A stretch of DNA of 43,272 bases, taken from the NCBI GenBank assembly GCA_016215025.1, contig JACRMI010000192.1:1-43272 (forward strand), given 5' to 3'. The notes beneath the pieces were generated by a model that was given only the letters and a program-made list of their open reading frames with translations, had not been told where the DNA came from and did not search any database. Position 1 is the stretch's first letter; the number at the start of each line of letters is the position of its first letter. A program made the translations under genes and the position numbers. This document shows positions 1 through 6,419 of the stretch, one piece after another. Source of the stretch: Chloroflexota bacterium (GTDB lineage: Bacteria; Chloroflexota; Anaerolineae; UBA4142).

Positions 1-123
1 CGGGTACAAACTCATCGGCAGCGTTTTCGTATGCACACGCGTTCCGTCAAGCGTTCCAAGGCGCAACTCAAAGATATCGTGCGGCGCTGGAAATCACTCC
101 CCGTGGATGATGTGCCCAAGTGA
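1..123 (+). CDS. C-terminal end of an unidentified basic protein (5' end outside window)
   Basis: Frame 1 is open from the first base to a TGA at 121-123 and gives 40 residues rich in Arg and Lys, ending in SLPVDDVPK. The basic, tryptophan-containing tail looks like real coding sequence, for instance the end of a nucleic-acid-binding protein or a transposase, but I do not recognise the family. It ends about 10 nt from the point where the opposite-strand permease stops resembling its family, so it may belong to an element that broke that gene. With only 40 residues visible this could also be a chance open frame. Confidence 0.4.
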   Translation, partial: RVQTHRQRFRMHTRSVKRSKAQLKDIVRRWKSLPVDDVPK

Positions 124-721
124 CTTTTGCGCTAATGCGAACAATCCACGCAATGACGAGTCCAATCAGCGCGACCGGTGCCAACGCCAAAAAGAAATCG
201 ACAAATGAAATCTTCGACGACATGCCGATGAGCATGTTCTGCGGATTGCCGATGATGGTCGCGGTCGAGCCGATATTCGCAGCGGTAACGAGACCGATAA
301 GATAGGGGATCGGATTGCGCTTGAGCGACGCCGTCACTTCGAGGACCAATGGCGTAAACATCAGCACAATCGTGTCGTTGAGAAATAACGCGGACAAGAT
401 ACCCGATGCGAAAACGATCCACGCGAGCAAGACGCGCGGTGAACGCGCAACCGCCACAATTCGCAGCGATACAAAATCGAAAAAGCCCGCGAGCCGCAGA
501 TGCACATTGACGACCATCATCGCAAAGAGCAAGAGAATCGTATCGACGTCAATCGATTGCCCTGCCACATCGAATGGAATAATTCCCAGGACAATCAACG
601 CAACTGCGCCGACCAATGCAATTGTCGCGCGATTCATTCGCAAGCGCGGATATTCGCCCACGGCAACGCCGAGATACGTAATCGCAATTAAGGGCAATGC
701 AAGCGTACGAAAGCCAAACAT
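68..721 (-). pseudogene. Truncated ArsB/NhaD-CitT type anion permease (N-terminal half only)
   Basis: The 217 residues from the ATG at 721 are very hydrophobic and contain about six membrane segments. They include the family-like stretches LNDTIVLMFTPLVLEV and ANIGSTATIIGNPQN, which resemble the first half of the arsenite/Na+-H+/dicarboxylate permease superfamily (ion transporter fold). Such proteins normally run to about 400 residues with a second, similar half. Here the resemblance stops near residue 216 (about position 137). It is followed by about 20 unrelated residues and a stop at 68-70, and no other minus-strand frame out to base 1 continues the family. I chose the ATG at 721 over the 784 start because it sits just before the first membrane segment. 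The gene is probably inactive; an assembly junction is the alternative explanation. Confidence 0.6.
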
Positions 722-789
722 CGAACCATCCAAATAAGAATTACAAACATGCGCTATTGTATGCAAACCACTGTCAAAGCGCAAGCATT

Positions 790-823
790 AAAAACAGCCA
801 CGCACGAATACTCGCGGTGGCTG
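790..823 (-). terminator. Rho-independent terminator of the cold-shock gene
   Basis: On the minus strand, 30 nt after the cold-shock stop codon, a 7-bp stem (817-823 pairing with 795-801, CAGCCAC/GTGGCTG) is followed directly by five T residues (794-790). This is the classical intrinsic terminator layout. Confidence 0.75.
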
Positions 824-852
824 CCGAGACAATCCGATCCGAAAAGAAAGGA

Positions 853-1065
853 TTAGGCCGCTTTAGTCACGTTCACTGCCTGGGGTCCCTTGGGGCTATC
901 TTCGATAGAAAATTCGACGCGTTCGCCTTCGTTCAAGGAGCGATAGCCGTCGGTTTGAATCGCGGAAAAATGTACGAAAACGTCCTTACCGCCCTCATGA
1001 GCGATAAAGCCGTAACCCTTCGCAGCGTTGAACCATTTGACGGTGCCAATAATACGATCTGCCAT
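853..1065 (-). CDS. csp: Cold-shock domain protein (CspA family)
   Basis: This 70-residue protein is a single cold-shock domain (OB fold) that binds single-stranded RNA and DNA and acts as an RNA chaperone in the cytoplasm. Both nucleic-acid-binding motifs are present: RNP1 as KGYGFI (residues 16-21) and RNP2 as VFVHF (29-33), together with the conserved KWFN at 10-13. Length and sequence are typical of the family. The start at 1065 is fixed by a perfect Shine-Dalgarno AAGGAGGTG at 1073-1081. The gene is monocistronic, with a terminator at 790-823. A candidate promoter at 1196-1223 would give a leader of roughly 120 nt holding a 10-bp hairpin, which resembles the long regulatory leaders of cspA-type genes. 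Confidence 0.95.
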   Translation of the reverse strand: MADRIIGTVKWFNAAKGYGFIAHEGGKDVFVHFSAIQTDGYRSLNEGERVEFSIEDSPKGPQAVNVTKAA

Positions 1066-1122
1066 TGTAATTCACCTCCTTCCGTGCTCGATTGTTTGAT
1101 GATGGGATGATTACAAAACAAA

Positions 1123-1152
1123 ACGCTCAAGAGGCAATACCGTCTTGAGCGT
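1123..1152 (-). terminator. 10-bp hairpin with U-rich tail (csp leader attenuator or upstream terminator)
   Basis: Perfect 10-bp arms ACGCTCAAGA/TCTTGAGCGT (1123-1132 and 1143-1152) enclose a 10-nt loop. On the minus strand the stem is followed by a T-rich tract (TTTGTTTTG). It lies between the binding-protein stop at 1312 and the csp start. It can be read as the terminator of the peptide-binding gene or, if the 1196-1223 promoter is real, as an attenuator or fold inside the csp leader. Confidence 0.6.
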
Positions 1153-1195
1153 AATCGTTCGATGTACCCTAACTCAGACCTGCACTTGCAACCTT

Positions 1196-1223
1196 ATTCT
1201 CCATACATTTGAGATTTTGTCAA
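1196..1223 (-). promoter_or_regulatory. Candidate sigma-70 promoter for csp
   Basis: Read on the minus strand, TTGACA (1223-1218), a 16-nt spacer and GAGAAT (1201-1196, 4/6 match to the -10 consensus). The start point would be near 1189, about 124 nt before the csp ATG. The perfect -35 box is the main support and the -10 is mediocre. Confidence 0.4.
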
Positions 1224-1238
1224 ATGCCCTTCTAGCGT

Positions 1239-1315
1239 ATAGCGAATGGTTGATGGCATATTGCCGCTGACTATCTGTCAATGCCGTACGCTATTGGCTA
1301 TCTGCCATTCGCTAT
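1239..1315. repeat. Quasi-palindromic intergenic element across the stop codon of the 1312-3081 gene
   Basis: Arms ATAGCGAATGG (1239-1249) and CCATTCGCTAT (1305-1315) are perfect complements. The interior repeats the word CTATCTG (1271-1277 and 1299-1305). The right arm contains the TAG stop at 1312-1314, so the element abuts and overlaps the end of the gene. Confidence 0.7.
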
Positions 1316-3081
1316 TTACTCGGATACCCAGCCCCAACCTTTGCCGTGTTGATGGTATAACTCGACACCGGTCCGAACTGCCCTACCCATGCGTTGTCGC
1401 CGGTGGACGCATGTTCTTGCAAGCCCTGCACGTATGGCTTGATGAGATAGGCATTGTCGTTATTCCAAAGAAAAGCAGCCGCGATGTCGCCAACAAAGAT
1501 ACGTTGCGCCGCTTTGTACTTTTCGATTGCCTTGTCGAACTCTAATTCCTGGTCGGCTGCTTCCAATGCCGTATCAAATTCCTTGTTGCAATAACCGATG
1601 CGGGTGGCATACACAGCATCACATGTTTGCAAAAAGAGCCAGTTTTGCGGATGCGGATATTCCTCTTCCCAGGGAATGAGAAACACTTGTGGCGTGGTCT
1701 TGGGATCACGAATAATGATCGGCAAGGCATTCGCTTCCACGGGGTCGAGCAAGACCGGACAGCCAAAGACGCGCGTCAAGCTGCCCGCGATGAATTGGAA
1801 CAAGAGTTGCGTGCGCGGTGTATTGGCGTACGTCAGTTTGACTGTGCCCAGTTTCGCGCAATCGATTTTCTTCCTGTCCGGCGTGCCGTAACCGGCATTG
1901 ATAAGCGTTTGCAAAGCGTTTTGCGGATCGTACGCCGGAACGGTCGCCGTGGCGTCATAGCCCGGCATCCCCGGCGGAATCCAAGTGAGAAAAGGTCTCC
2001 CTAGCCCGTTGAGCACATCGCGCACAAAGCTGTCGCGATCGAGTGCCATCGAAAACGCCTTTCGCACATTCTTGTCGGTGAACGGCGCTTTTTTGACGTT
2101 GAATCCCAGGTACGTCACGCGCGCGCCTGGTGAGCGGAATAATTCTTTGCTCATCACCGGATCCGATTGAACTTGACCAACATTATCGGGCGTCACCCGC
2201 ATGACCTCCAACCCGCCCTGCCGATAGGTCTCAATCGCGGCGTTATCGGCCAGCCAATAAAACTCAATGCGTTCGAGCTGAGATGGACCGCCCCAGTAAT
2301 TTGGATTCGGCGCTAGCTTGATGACTTGGTCGTGAATCTCGACAATTTTGAATGGACCATTACCATTATGATTCTCGGGCTTGAGCCACCAAGCATCCAA
2401 ATCTTTATCGACGCGAAGCTTTTCCGTTGGCATTCCAATCCAGGTGGAAACAATCGTCGGAAAATAGCCCGTGGGTTGTTCAAGTGTAAACGCGAGCGTG
2501 CTATCGCTGATCGCCGTGATGCCCACGGTGCTTAAAAGTTTTTCGACATCGTCGGGTTTCGATTTGGGATCGACCGAATAAGCAGACTGCGCGCCCCGCA
2601 CATCGTCCATGAACGATTGGGACGGCGCAGCTACCCGCGGATCGATGGCACGCTTGAACGCGTATTCGAAATCTTTAGCGGTGAGAGGAGTGCCATCGGC
2701 ACGCTTGAGACCGGTTCGAATATGGAACGCAATGGTCTTGCCATCTGCGCCAAATTCCCAACGGTCTGCCGCGCCGGGCTGGACGTTGCCTTTTTCGTCG
2801 ATGCGCGTTAGCCCTTCATAAGCCAACTGCAAAATCGCAATCTCACTGCTAGAGAATGCTTTTTGAGGATCAAGACTATCGGGGCGGGTCGCCAAATTGA
2901 TGCGCAAAACTTTGGGTCTGGGAACCGGCGTAGCGGTTGGATCTGGTAAAGGCGTAGGCGTTCGCGTTGGGGCAAGAGTCGGTGGCACAAATGGAGTTTG
3001 ATCGCCTCTGGGAATTTGCGTTGAACAAGCCGTGACAAATAAAATAAAGAGACTGACGAGTCCAAGGAAAAAAGATCGCAT
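1312..3081 (-). CDS. Peptide ABC transporter substrate-binding lipoprotein (family 5), copy 1
   Basis: This is an extracytoplasmic solute-binding protein of the OppA/DppA type (SBP_bac_5), 589 residues from the ATG at 3081. That start has an upstream AAAGG and places a lipoprotein signal peptide at the N-terminus, with the lipobox ending FVTAC and Cys19 as the lipidated residue. A Thr/Pro linker (about residues 27-50) joins the anchor to the binding domain, which begins KVLRINLATRPDSLDPQ, the usual opening of the family. It is clearly paralogous to the 6420-8309 protein: the C-termini share PHPQNWL, a GYC(N/S)K(E/D)FD motif and the terminal GYP/NYP. It lies alone behind its own promoter (3194-3222), so it probably feeds one of the two permease pairs upstream. 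The ligand cannot be read from sequence. Confidence 0.9.
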   Translation of the reverse strand: MRSFFLGLVSLFILFVTACSTQIPRGDQTPFVPPTLAPTRTPTPLPDPTATPVPRPKVLRINLATRPDSLDPQKAFSSSEIAILQLAYEGLTRIDEKGNVQPGAADRWEFGADGKTIAFHIRTGLKRADGTPLTAKDFEYAFKRAIDPRVAAPSQSFMDDVRGAQSAYSVDPKSKPDDVEKLLSTVGITAISDSTLAFTLEQPTGYFPTIVSTWIGMPTEKLRVDKDLDAWWLKPENHNGNGPFKIVEIHDQVIKLAPNPNYWGGPSQLERIEFYWLADNAAIETYRQGGLEVMRVTPDNVGQVQSDPVMSKELFRSPGARVTYLGFNVKKAPFTDKNVRKAFSMALDRDSFVRDVLNGLGRPFLTWIPPGMPGYDATATVPAYDPQNALQTLINAGYGTPDRKKIDCAKLGTVKLTYANTPRTQLLFQFIAGSLTRVFGCPVLLDPVEANALPIIIRDPKTTPQVFLIPWEEEYPHPQNWLFLQTCDAVYATRIGYCNKEFDTALEAADQELEFDKAIEKYKAAQRIFVGDIAAAFLWNNDNAYLIKPYVQGLQEHASTGDNAWVGQFGPVSSYTINTAKVGAGYPSK

Positions 3082-3106
3082 CCAATACCTTTCACAAACC
3101 GTAGGA

Positions 3107-3160
3107 CAAATTTCCAATTTGCTCTAGAAAGCAACCCGGATGAAGCCAATTGGAAATTTG
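3107..3160. repeat. 13-bp inverted repeat in the leader of binding protein 1
   Basis: CAAATTTCCAATT (3107-3119) and AATTGGAAATTTG (3148-3160) are perfect complements around a 28-nt interior. It lies in the untranslated leader between the promoter at 3194-3222 and the start at 3081. The flanking word CGTAGGACAAATT (from 3100) recurs at 24074-24086. Confidence 0.65.
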
Positions 3161-3193
3161 CTCTTCAACATCAGCAGAGCACAAGCGCGGGCT

Positions 3194-3222
3194 AGTCTAT
3201 CAAAGAGTCGGCTTTTAGTCAA
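3194..3222 (-). promoter_or_regulatory. Sigma-70 promoter for binding protein 1
   Basis: On the minus strand: TTGACT (3222-3217), a 17-nt spacer, TAGACT (3199-3194). The spacing is optimal and the -35 has five of six consensus bases. The predicted leader is about 105 nt and contains the 3107-3160 inverted repeat. Confidence 0.6.
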
Positions 3223-3280
3223 AATGCTTGGATGAGAAATTAGAATTACGTGCGCATTTGCACCCACAGATTTCGAGACT

Positions 3281-3309
3281 TTGACAACGCCCTTGCGCCT
3301 GCATAAAAT
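3281..3309 (+). promoter_or_regulatory. Near-consensus sigma-70 promoter for the plus-strand lipoprotein
   Basis: TTGACA (3281-3286), exactly 17 nt, TAAAAT (3304-3309). Transcription would start near 3316, about 20 nt before the GTG start, with the ribosome site AAGGAGG at 3324-3330 in between. Among the best promoter matches in the window. Confidence 0.8.
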
Positions 3310-3336
3310 AGCATTGAATCTTTAAGGAGGAGTAGT

Positions 3337-4137
3337 GTGAAAACAATTTCATTTTCGCTGGTGGTCATGGCGCTGATGTTTGCCGGGTGCGGAACTCCAG
3401 TGCCTACGCCGGTCCCTACATCGACACCCATTCCATCGATTGTTCTGGCAGGCGGTTACCGTCCACCGCAGCAAAACGACCTCATCGAAGGAGCGAAGAT
3501 CGGCTATCATTATGTCGTACCATCGGATAATAATCCGGTCGGCGTGCTTGCCTTTGGCAACGGCATGATACAATTAATGAGCATCAAAATGGAGTTGAGC
3601 AATGGCTTGGTGGCGTATCTTCAAGATATTGCAAAAGAGAACAAACCGGTATTAGCATTTGATGAAAAGGATCCCAGTCAAAAAGATGCGAAGGTGCTGT
3701 CGTGGGATCCAAAGAAACCGATCGAGATTATTTTTATCAAGCTGCCGGACAATAGCCCTAGTCTTTGGTCCGTCCGAGAGACGGAGGATGGCGAACTCCG
3801 AACGGCCTATAAATTTGTGATCCGCAAAGACGGCGGGTTGCGGTTTATCGACGGTTATGATTTGACGACACTCAATTCTCTCAACCAGCTACTTACGCTC
3901 AACGGCGGCGGCACCGGACTAGGATTATCGTCGCGGCTCGCGCTTTTGCGCACGATCATAAACACTCCAGCGTACCAAAACGGCGTCAATGTAATGAACA
4001 CCACGCCGCCGACGGTTAGTCAGTATGATGCTCGAATATTGAAAATCGATCCAACGCAAAAGGGATTGGCTCAAGACTTGGATTGGGTCATCATCTCACG
4101 CCCCGGACCCGGGGGCGGCATTCCGATTTCGCCTTAA
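3337..4137 (+). CDS. Lipoprotein of unknown function
   Basis: A 266-residue secreted lipoprotein. The N-terminus is a short signal peptide with lipobox FAGC (Cys19), followed by a Pro/Thr linker PTPVPTSTPIP (about residues 22-33). I recognise no family in the rest. It has mixed alpha/beta character, a Gly-rich stretch NGGGTGLGL (about 190-198) and a Gly/Pro-rich tail. The start is GTG, supported by AAGGAGG at 3324-3330 and the strong promoter at 3281-3309. It is the only complete plus-strand gene that can be supported here. It sits between a peptide permease pair and a paralogous binding protein and ends at a bidirectional terminator. Its position suggests a cell-surface accessory role, but that is inference. 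Confidence 0.85.
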   Translation: MKTISFSLVVMALMFAGCGTPVPTPVPTSTPIPSIVLAGGYRPPQQNDLIEGAKIGYHYVVPSDNNPVGVLAFGNGMIQLMSIKMELSNGLVAYLQDIAKENKPVLAFDEKDPSQKDAKVLSWDPKKPIEIIFIKLPDNSPSLWSVRETEDGELRTAYKFVIRKDGGLRFIDGYDLTTLNSLNQLLTLNGGGTGLGLSSRLALLRTIINTPAYQNGVNVMNTTPPTVSQYDARILKIDPTQKGLAQDLDWVIISRPGPGGGIPISP

Positions 4138-4151
4138 CCCCGACGAATAAC

Positions 4152-4189
4152 AAAACCAGGTTTCCCCAAAGAGGGAGAACCTGGTTTTT
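4152..4189. terminator. Bidirectional terminator between convergent genes
   Basis: An 11-bp stem AAAACCAGGTT (4152-4162) / AACCTGGTTTT (4178-4188) is extended by TCCC/GGGA inside and followed by TTTTT on the plus strand and TTTTG on the minus strand. It lies just after the stop of the plus-strand lipoprotein and before the stop of the minus-strand permease at 4228. It belongs to the same palindrome family as 34034-34066. A second word, GAGCGCGAGCGAGCCGCTCG (4203-4222), resembles part of the 39529-39588 element. Confidence 0.85.
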
Positions 4190-4227
4190 CATTTGGCAAC
4201 TTGAGCGCGAGCGAGCCGCTCGCCTTA

Positions 4228-5235
4228 CTAGCTCGTGCCCTTCATCATGGGATCGAGCGCATCGCGCAACCCATCGCCGATGAAGGTAAAGGCAAGCATA
4301 ATCAATGCAACGCACAATGCAGGAGCAATCAAAAGCCAGGGTTGTGCATCGATAGCCAGACGACCATCATTCAACAAGTTCCCCCAACTCGTCGGGAACG
4401 GAGCCAGTGGATTAGTCGTCGGGCGAATGCCAATGCCCAGATAACCCAACACGGCTTCAGTCACAATCGATTGCGGGACGAGAAATGCCGCCGCGACGAT
4501 GATGACCGCCAGCGAGTTTGGTAAAACATGCTGAAGCATGATACGTGCTGGAGTTGCACCGATACTACGCGCTGCCTCGACAAATTCTCTTTCCTTGACC
4601 GAAAGGACTTGACCGCGCACCAAACGGGCGACCGTCACCCATGAGACCAATGCCAGCGACACAAAGAGCAAGACAAAACCATCCAACAATCCGCCGATCC
4701 AAGTGTCGCGCAGTGCCGTAATCATGATGATGAAAAACAGCAAATCGGGAAACGCATAGACAATGTCCGTCAAACGCATTAGAAAATTATCGACGCGTCC
4801 GCCGAAATAACCGGCGATCATACCGATCGAAGTACCAATCAATAGAATCAAGATCATCGGAATAAAGCCAACCGCCATTGACGTGCGCGCGCCAAAAATC
4901 ACGCGGCTCAACACATCGCGACCGATGGTGTCCGTTCCCAACGGAAAGGACCAATCTCCTGTGCGAGTCGGTTCGTTTGGTAGATTCACCCAAGCCGCCT
5001 GACGGTATGAATTGTTCGGATAGTTTTCTAGTGGCGGATGTAGAACTATCCATGGCGCAAAGATCGCAAGCAGAGCAAAAAATGCAATGATAATCATTCC
5101 AAGAATAGCGCCTCTATTCCGAGTGAGCCGCCGCCACGCATCCCGCCACAAATTGGTCGGTTGACGCATCGCAAATTGACGTTGCAGATCTGCCATTTGG
5201 TCTGTTACGACGGCGGTTGTACTTGCCTGAGCCAT
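4228..5235 (-). CDS. dppC: Peptide ABC transporter permease, DppC type, second system
   Basis: Inner-membrane subunit of a Dpp/Opp-type importer (335 residues; binding-protein-dependent transport permease fold). A cytoplasmic N-terminal tail precedes TM1 (about residues 43-62), then a long extracytoplasmic loop containing the family motif LGTDTIGRDVLSR. The EAA loop that contacts the ATPase reads EAARSIGATPARIMLQHVL. I chose the ATG at 5235 because GGAGG lies 5 nt upstream and only one base separates it from the TAA of the preceding dppB, so translation is probably coupled; the in-frame GTG at 5247 is the alternative. It pairs with the neighbour at 5237. No ATPase gene is attached to this pair, so it presumably uses DppD/DppF from 8495-10586. 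Confidence 0.93.
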   Translation of the reverse strand: MAQASTTAVVTDQMADLQRQFAMRQPTNLWRDAWRRLTRNRGAILGMIIIAFFALLAIFAPWIVLHPPLENYPNNSYRQAAWVNLPNEPTRTGDWSFPLGTDTIGRDVLSRVIFGARTSMAVGFIPMILILLIGTSIGMIAGYFGGRVDNFLMRLTDIVYAFPDLLFFIIMITALRDTWIGGLLDGFVLLFVSLALVSWVTVARLVRGQVLSVKEREFVEAARSIGATPARIMLQHVLPNSLAVIIVAAAFLVPQSIVTEAVLGYLGIGIRPTTNPLAPFPTSWGNLLNDGRLAIDAQPWLLIAPALCVALIMLAFTFIGDGLRDALDPMMKGTS

Positions 5236-5236
5236 A

Positions 5237-6286
5237 TTATCCTCCACCTACCTTGATCCGGGGGTCTAGAAAACCATACACCAAATCCACCACTAGATTT
5301 GCGAACGCAACCAAAAAAGCGTAGATGAGGGTAAGCGCAAGAATCACACTATAGTCTCGTCGGCTAATGGATTCTACAAACAAGCGACCGATCCCACTGA
5401 CGCTAAACTGAGTTTCGATTATGAACGAACCCGTGACCAACGTCGCCAACGCTGGACCGATAAAGGTGATGACAGGAATCAGCGCGTTTCGCAAAATATG
5501 ACGAAAAACGACCGCACGTTCCGACAACCCTTTTGCACGAGCGGTCCGAACATAATCTTGGCGCATGGTTTCAATGACACTGGACCGGGTTAGCCGAGCG
5601 ACATAGGCAGCAGTTCCAATCGATAAAGTCAGAGCAGGCAAGAGCCATGCTTGCCAATTCTGCCAATGATCGATTTCTAACACCCGAATCCATCCTAGCC
5701 AAACTGCAAAGATGATAAGGAAGAAAATCCCAGTAACAAAGGTGGGAATGCCATAGAACGCCGTCGCTACAAACAGACTCAAATTATCGATGATCGTGTT
5801 CTGCTTCAATCCGGCAAGCAAGCCCAACGGAAAACCGATCGCCAGCGCGAACGTCATCGCAATGATACCAAGCATTACGGTGGTGCCAAAGCGACTTTGC
5901 CAAAACGGCTTGGTTGCATCACTCGGCTCAAACAAGACATCATTCACGCTCATGCCGCGATAGCGATAGGATGGACCCAGATCGCCGCGCAAGAGATTCG
6001 ATAAATAAATTGGAAATTGAGCGTTGAAAAAAGCTCCAAATGCATCTGCTGGATTGCCACCAGAATTTAATACTTCTTGCGCCCCTTGCGGATTAAGATA
6101 GAGCGGCAAGTCTAGTCCAAATTGTCTATTCAATCTTTCCTGCATACGCGGATCGTTCGTGCGGCTGCCGGGATCAGTGTCCCAGGGACCGCCGGGGGTC
6201 GCGTGCATGATGATAAACGTAATCAGAGTCACGGAAAACAAAACCGGAATCAACCACAAAACACGTCGTATAAAATAGCGGCTCAT
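5237..6286 (-). CDS. dppB: Peptide ABC transporter permease, DppB type, second system
   Basis: A 349-residue inner-membrane permease subunit. It begins with the typical DppB start MSRYFIRRVLWLIPVLF and ends with the family ending YGFLDPRIKVGGG. The periplasmic region after TM1 is longer than in the first-system DppB: about 60 extra residues, including the stretch GGPWDTDPGSR, so substrate preference may differ. The EAA loop is TARAKGLSERAVVFRHILRN. It lies downstream of binding protein 2 (6420-8309), separated from it by two 12-bp hairpins, and is coupled to dppC by the sequence TAATATG. Confidence 0.93.
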   Translation of the reverse strand: MSRYFIRRVLWLIPVLFSVTLITFIIMHATPGGPWDTDPGSRTNDPRMQERLNRQFGLDLPLYLNPQGAQEVLNSGGNPADAFGAFFNAQFPIYLSNLLRGDLGPSYRYRGMSVNDVLFEPSDATKPFWQSRFGTTVMLGIIAMTFALAIGFPLGLLAGLKQNTIIDNLSLFVATAFYGIPTFVTGIFFLIIFAVWLGWIRVLEIDHWQNWQAWLLPALTLSIGTAAYVARLTRSSVIETMRQDYVRTARAKGLSERAVVFRHILRNALIPVITFIGPALATLVTGSFIIETQFSVSGIGRLFVESISRRDYSVILALTLIYAFLVAFANLVVDLVYGFLDPRIKVGGG

Positions 6287-6329
6287 TGCAGCCTCACTCT
6301 TTTAATTGAAAAGCTCTACTAACATACAG

Positions 6330-6363
6330 ATTGGCTGGCGGCGATAGTCCACCGCCAGCCAAT
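6330..6363. repeat. Intercistronic hairpin, proximal to dppB of the second system
   Basis: Perfect 12-bp arms ATTGGCTGGCGG (6330-6341) and CCGCCAGCCAAT (6352-6363) with a 10-nt loop. It stands between the binding-protein stop (6420) and the dppB start (6286), where a 3' mRNA-stabilising or partial-termination hairpin would be expected. Confidence 0.8.
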
Positions 6364-6375
6364 TGTCAATCAACG

Positions 6376-6412
6376 AGACCTGACAGGCGCTTGCGCGAAA
6401 CCTGTCAGGTCT
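6376..6412. repeat. Intercistronic hairpin immediately after binding protein 2
   Basis: Perfect 12-bp arms AGACCTGACAGG (6376-6387) and CCTGTCAGGTCT (6401-6412) with an inner CGC/GCG pairing. It begins 8 nt beyond the stop at 6420-6422 in transcript direction. There is no T-run on the minus strand, so it is better read as an RNA-protecting or pausing structure than as a full terminator; on the plus strand it is followed by AAAAA. Confidence 0.8.
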
Positions 6413-6419
6413 AAAAACC

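Noticed and set aside
697..1110. Plus-strand frame of 137 residues overlapping the cold-shock gene
   Set aside because: It is the reverse-complement shadow of csp and its leader; no ribosome site and no family resemblance.
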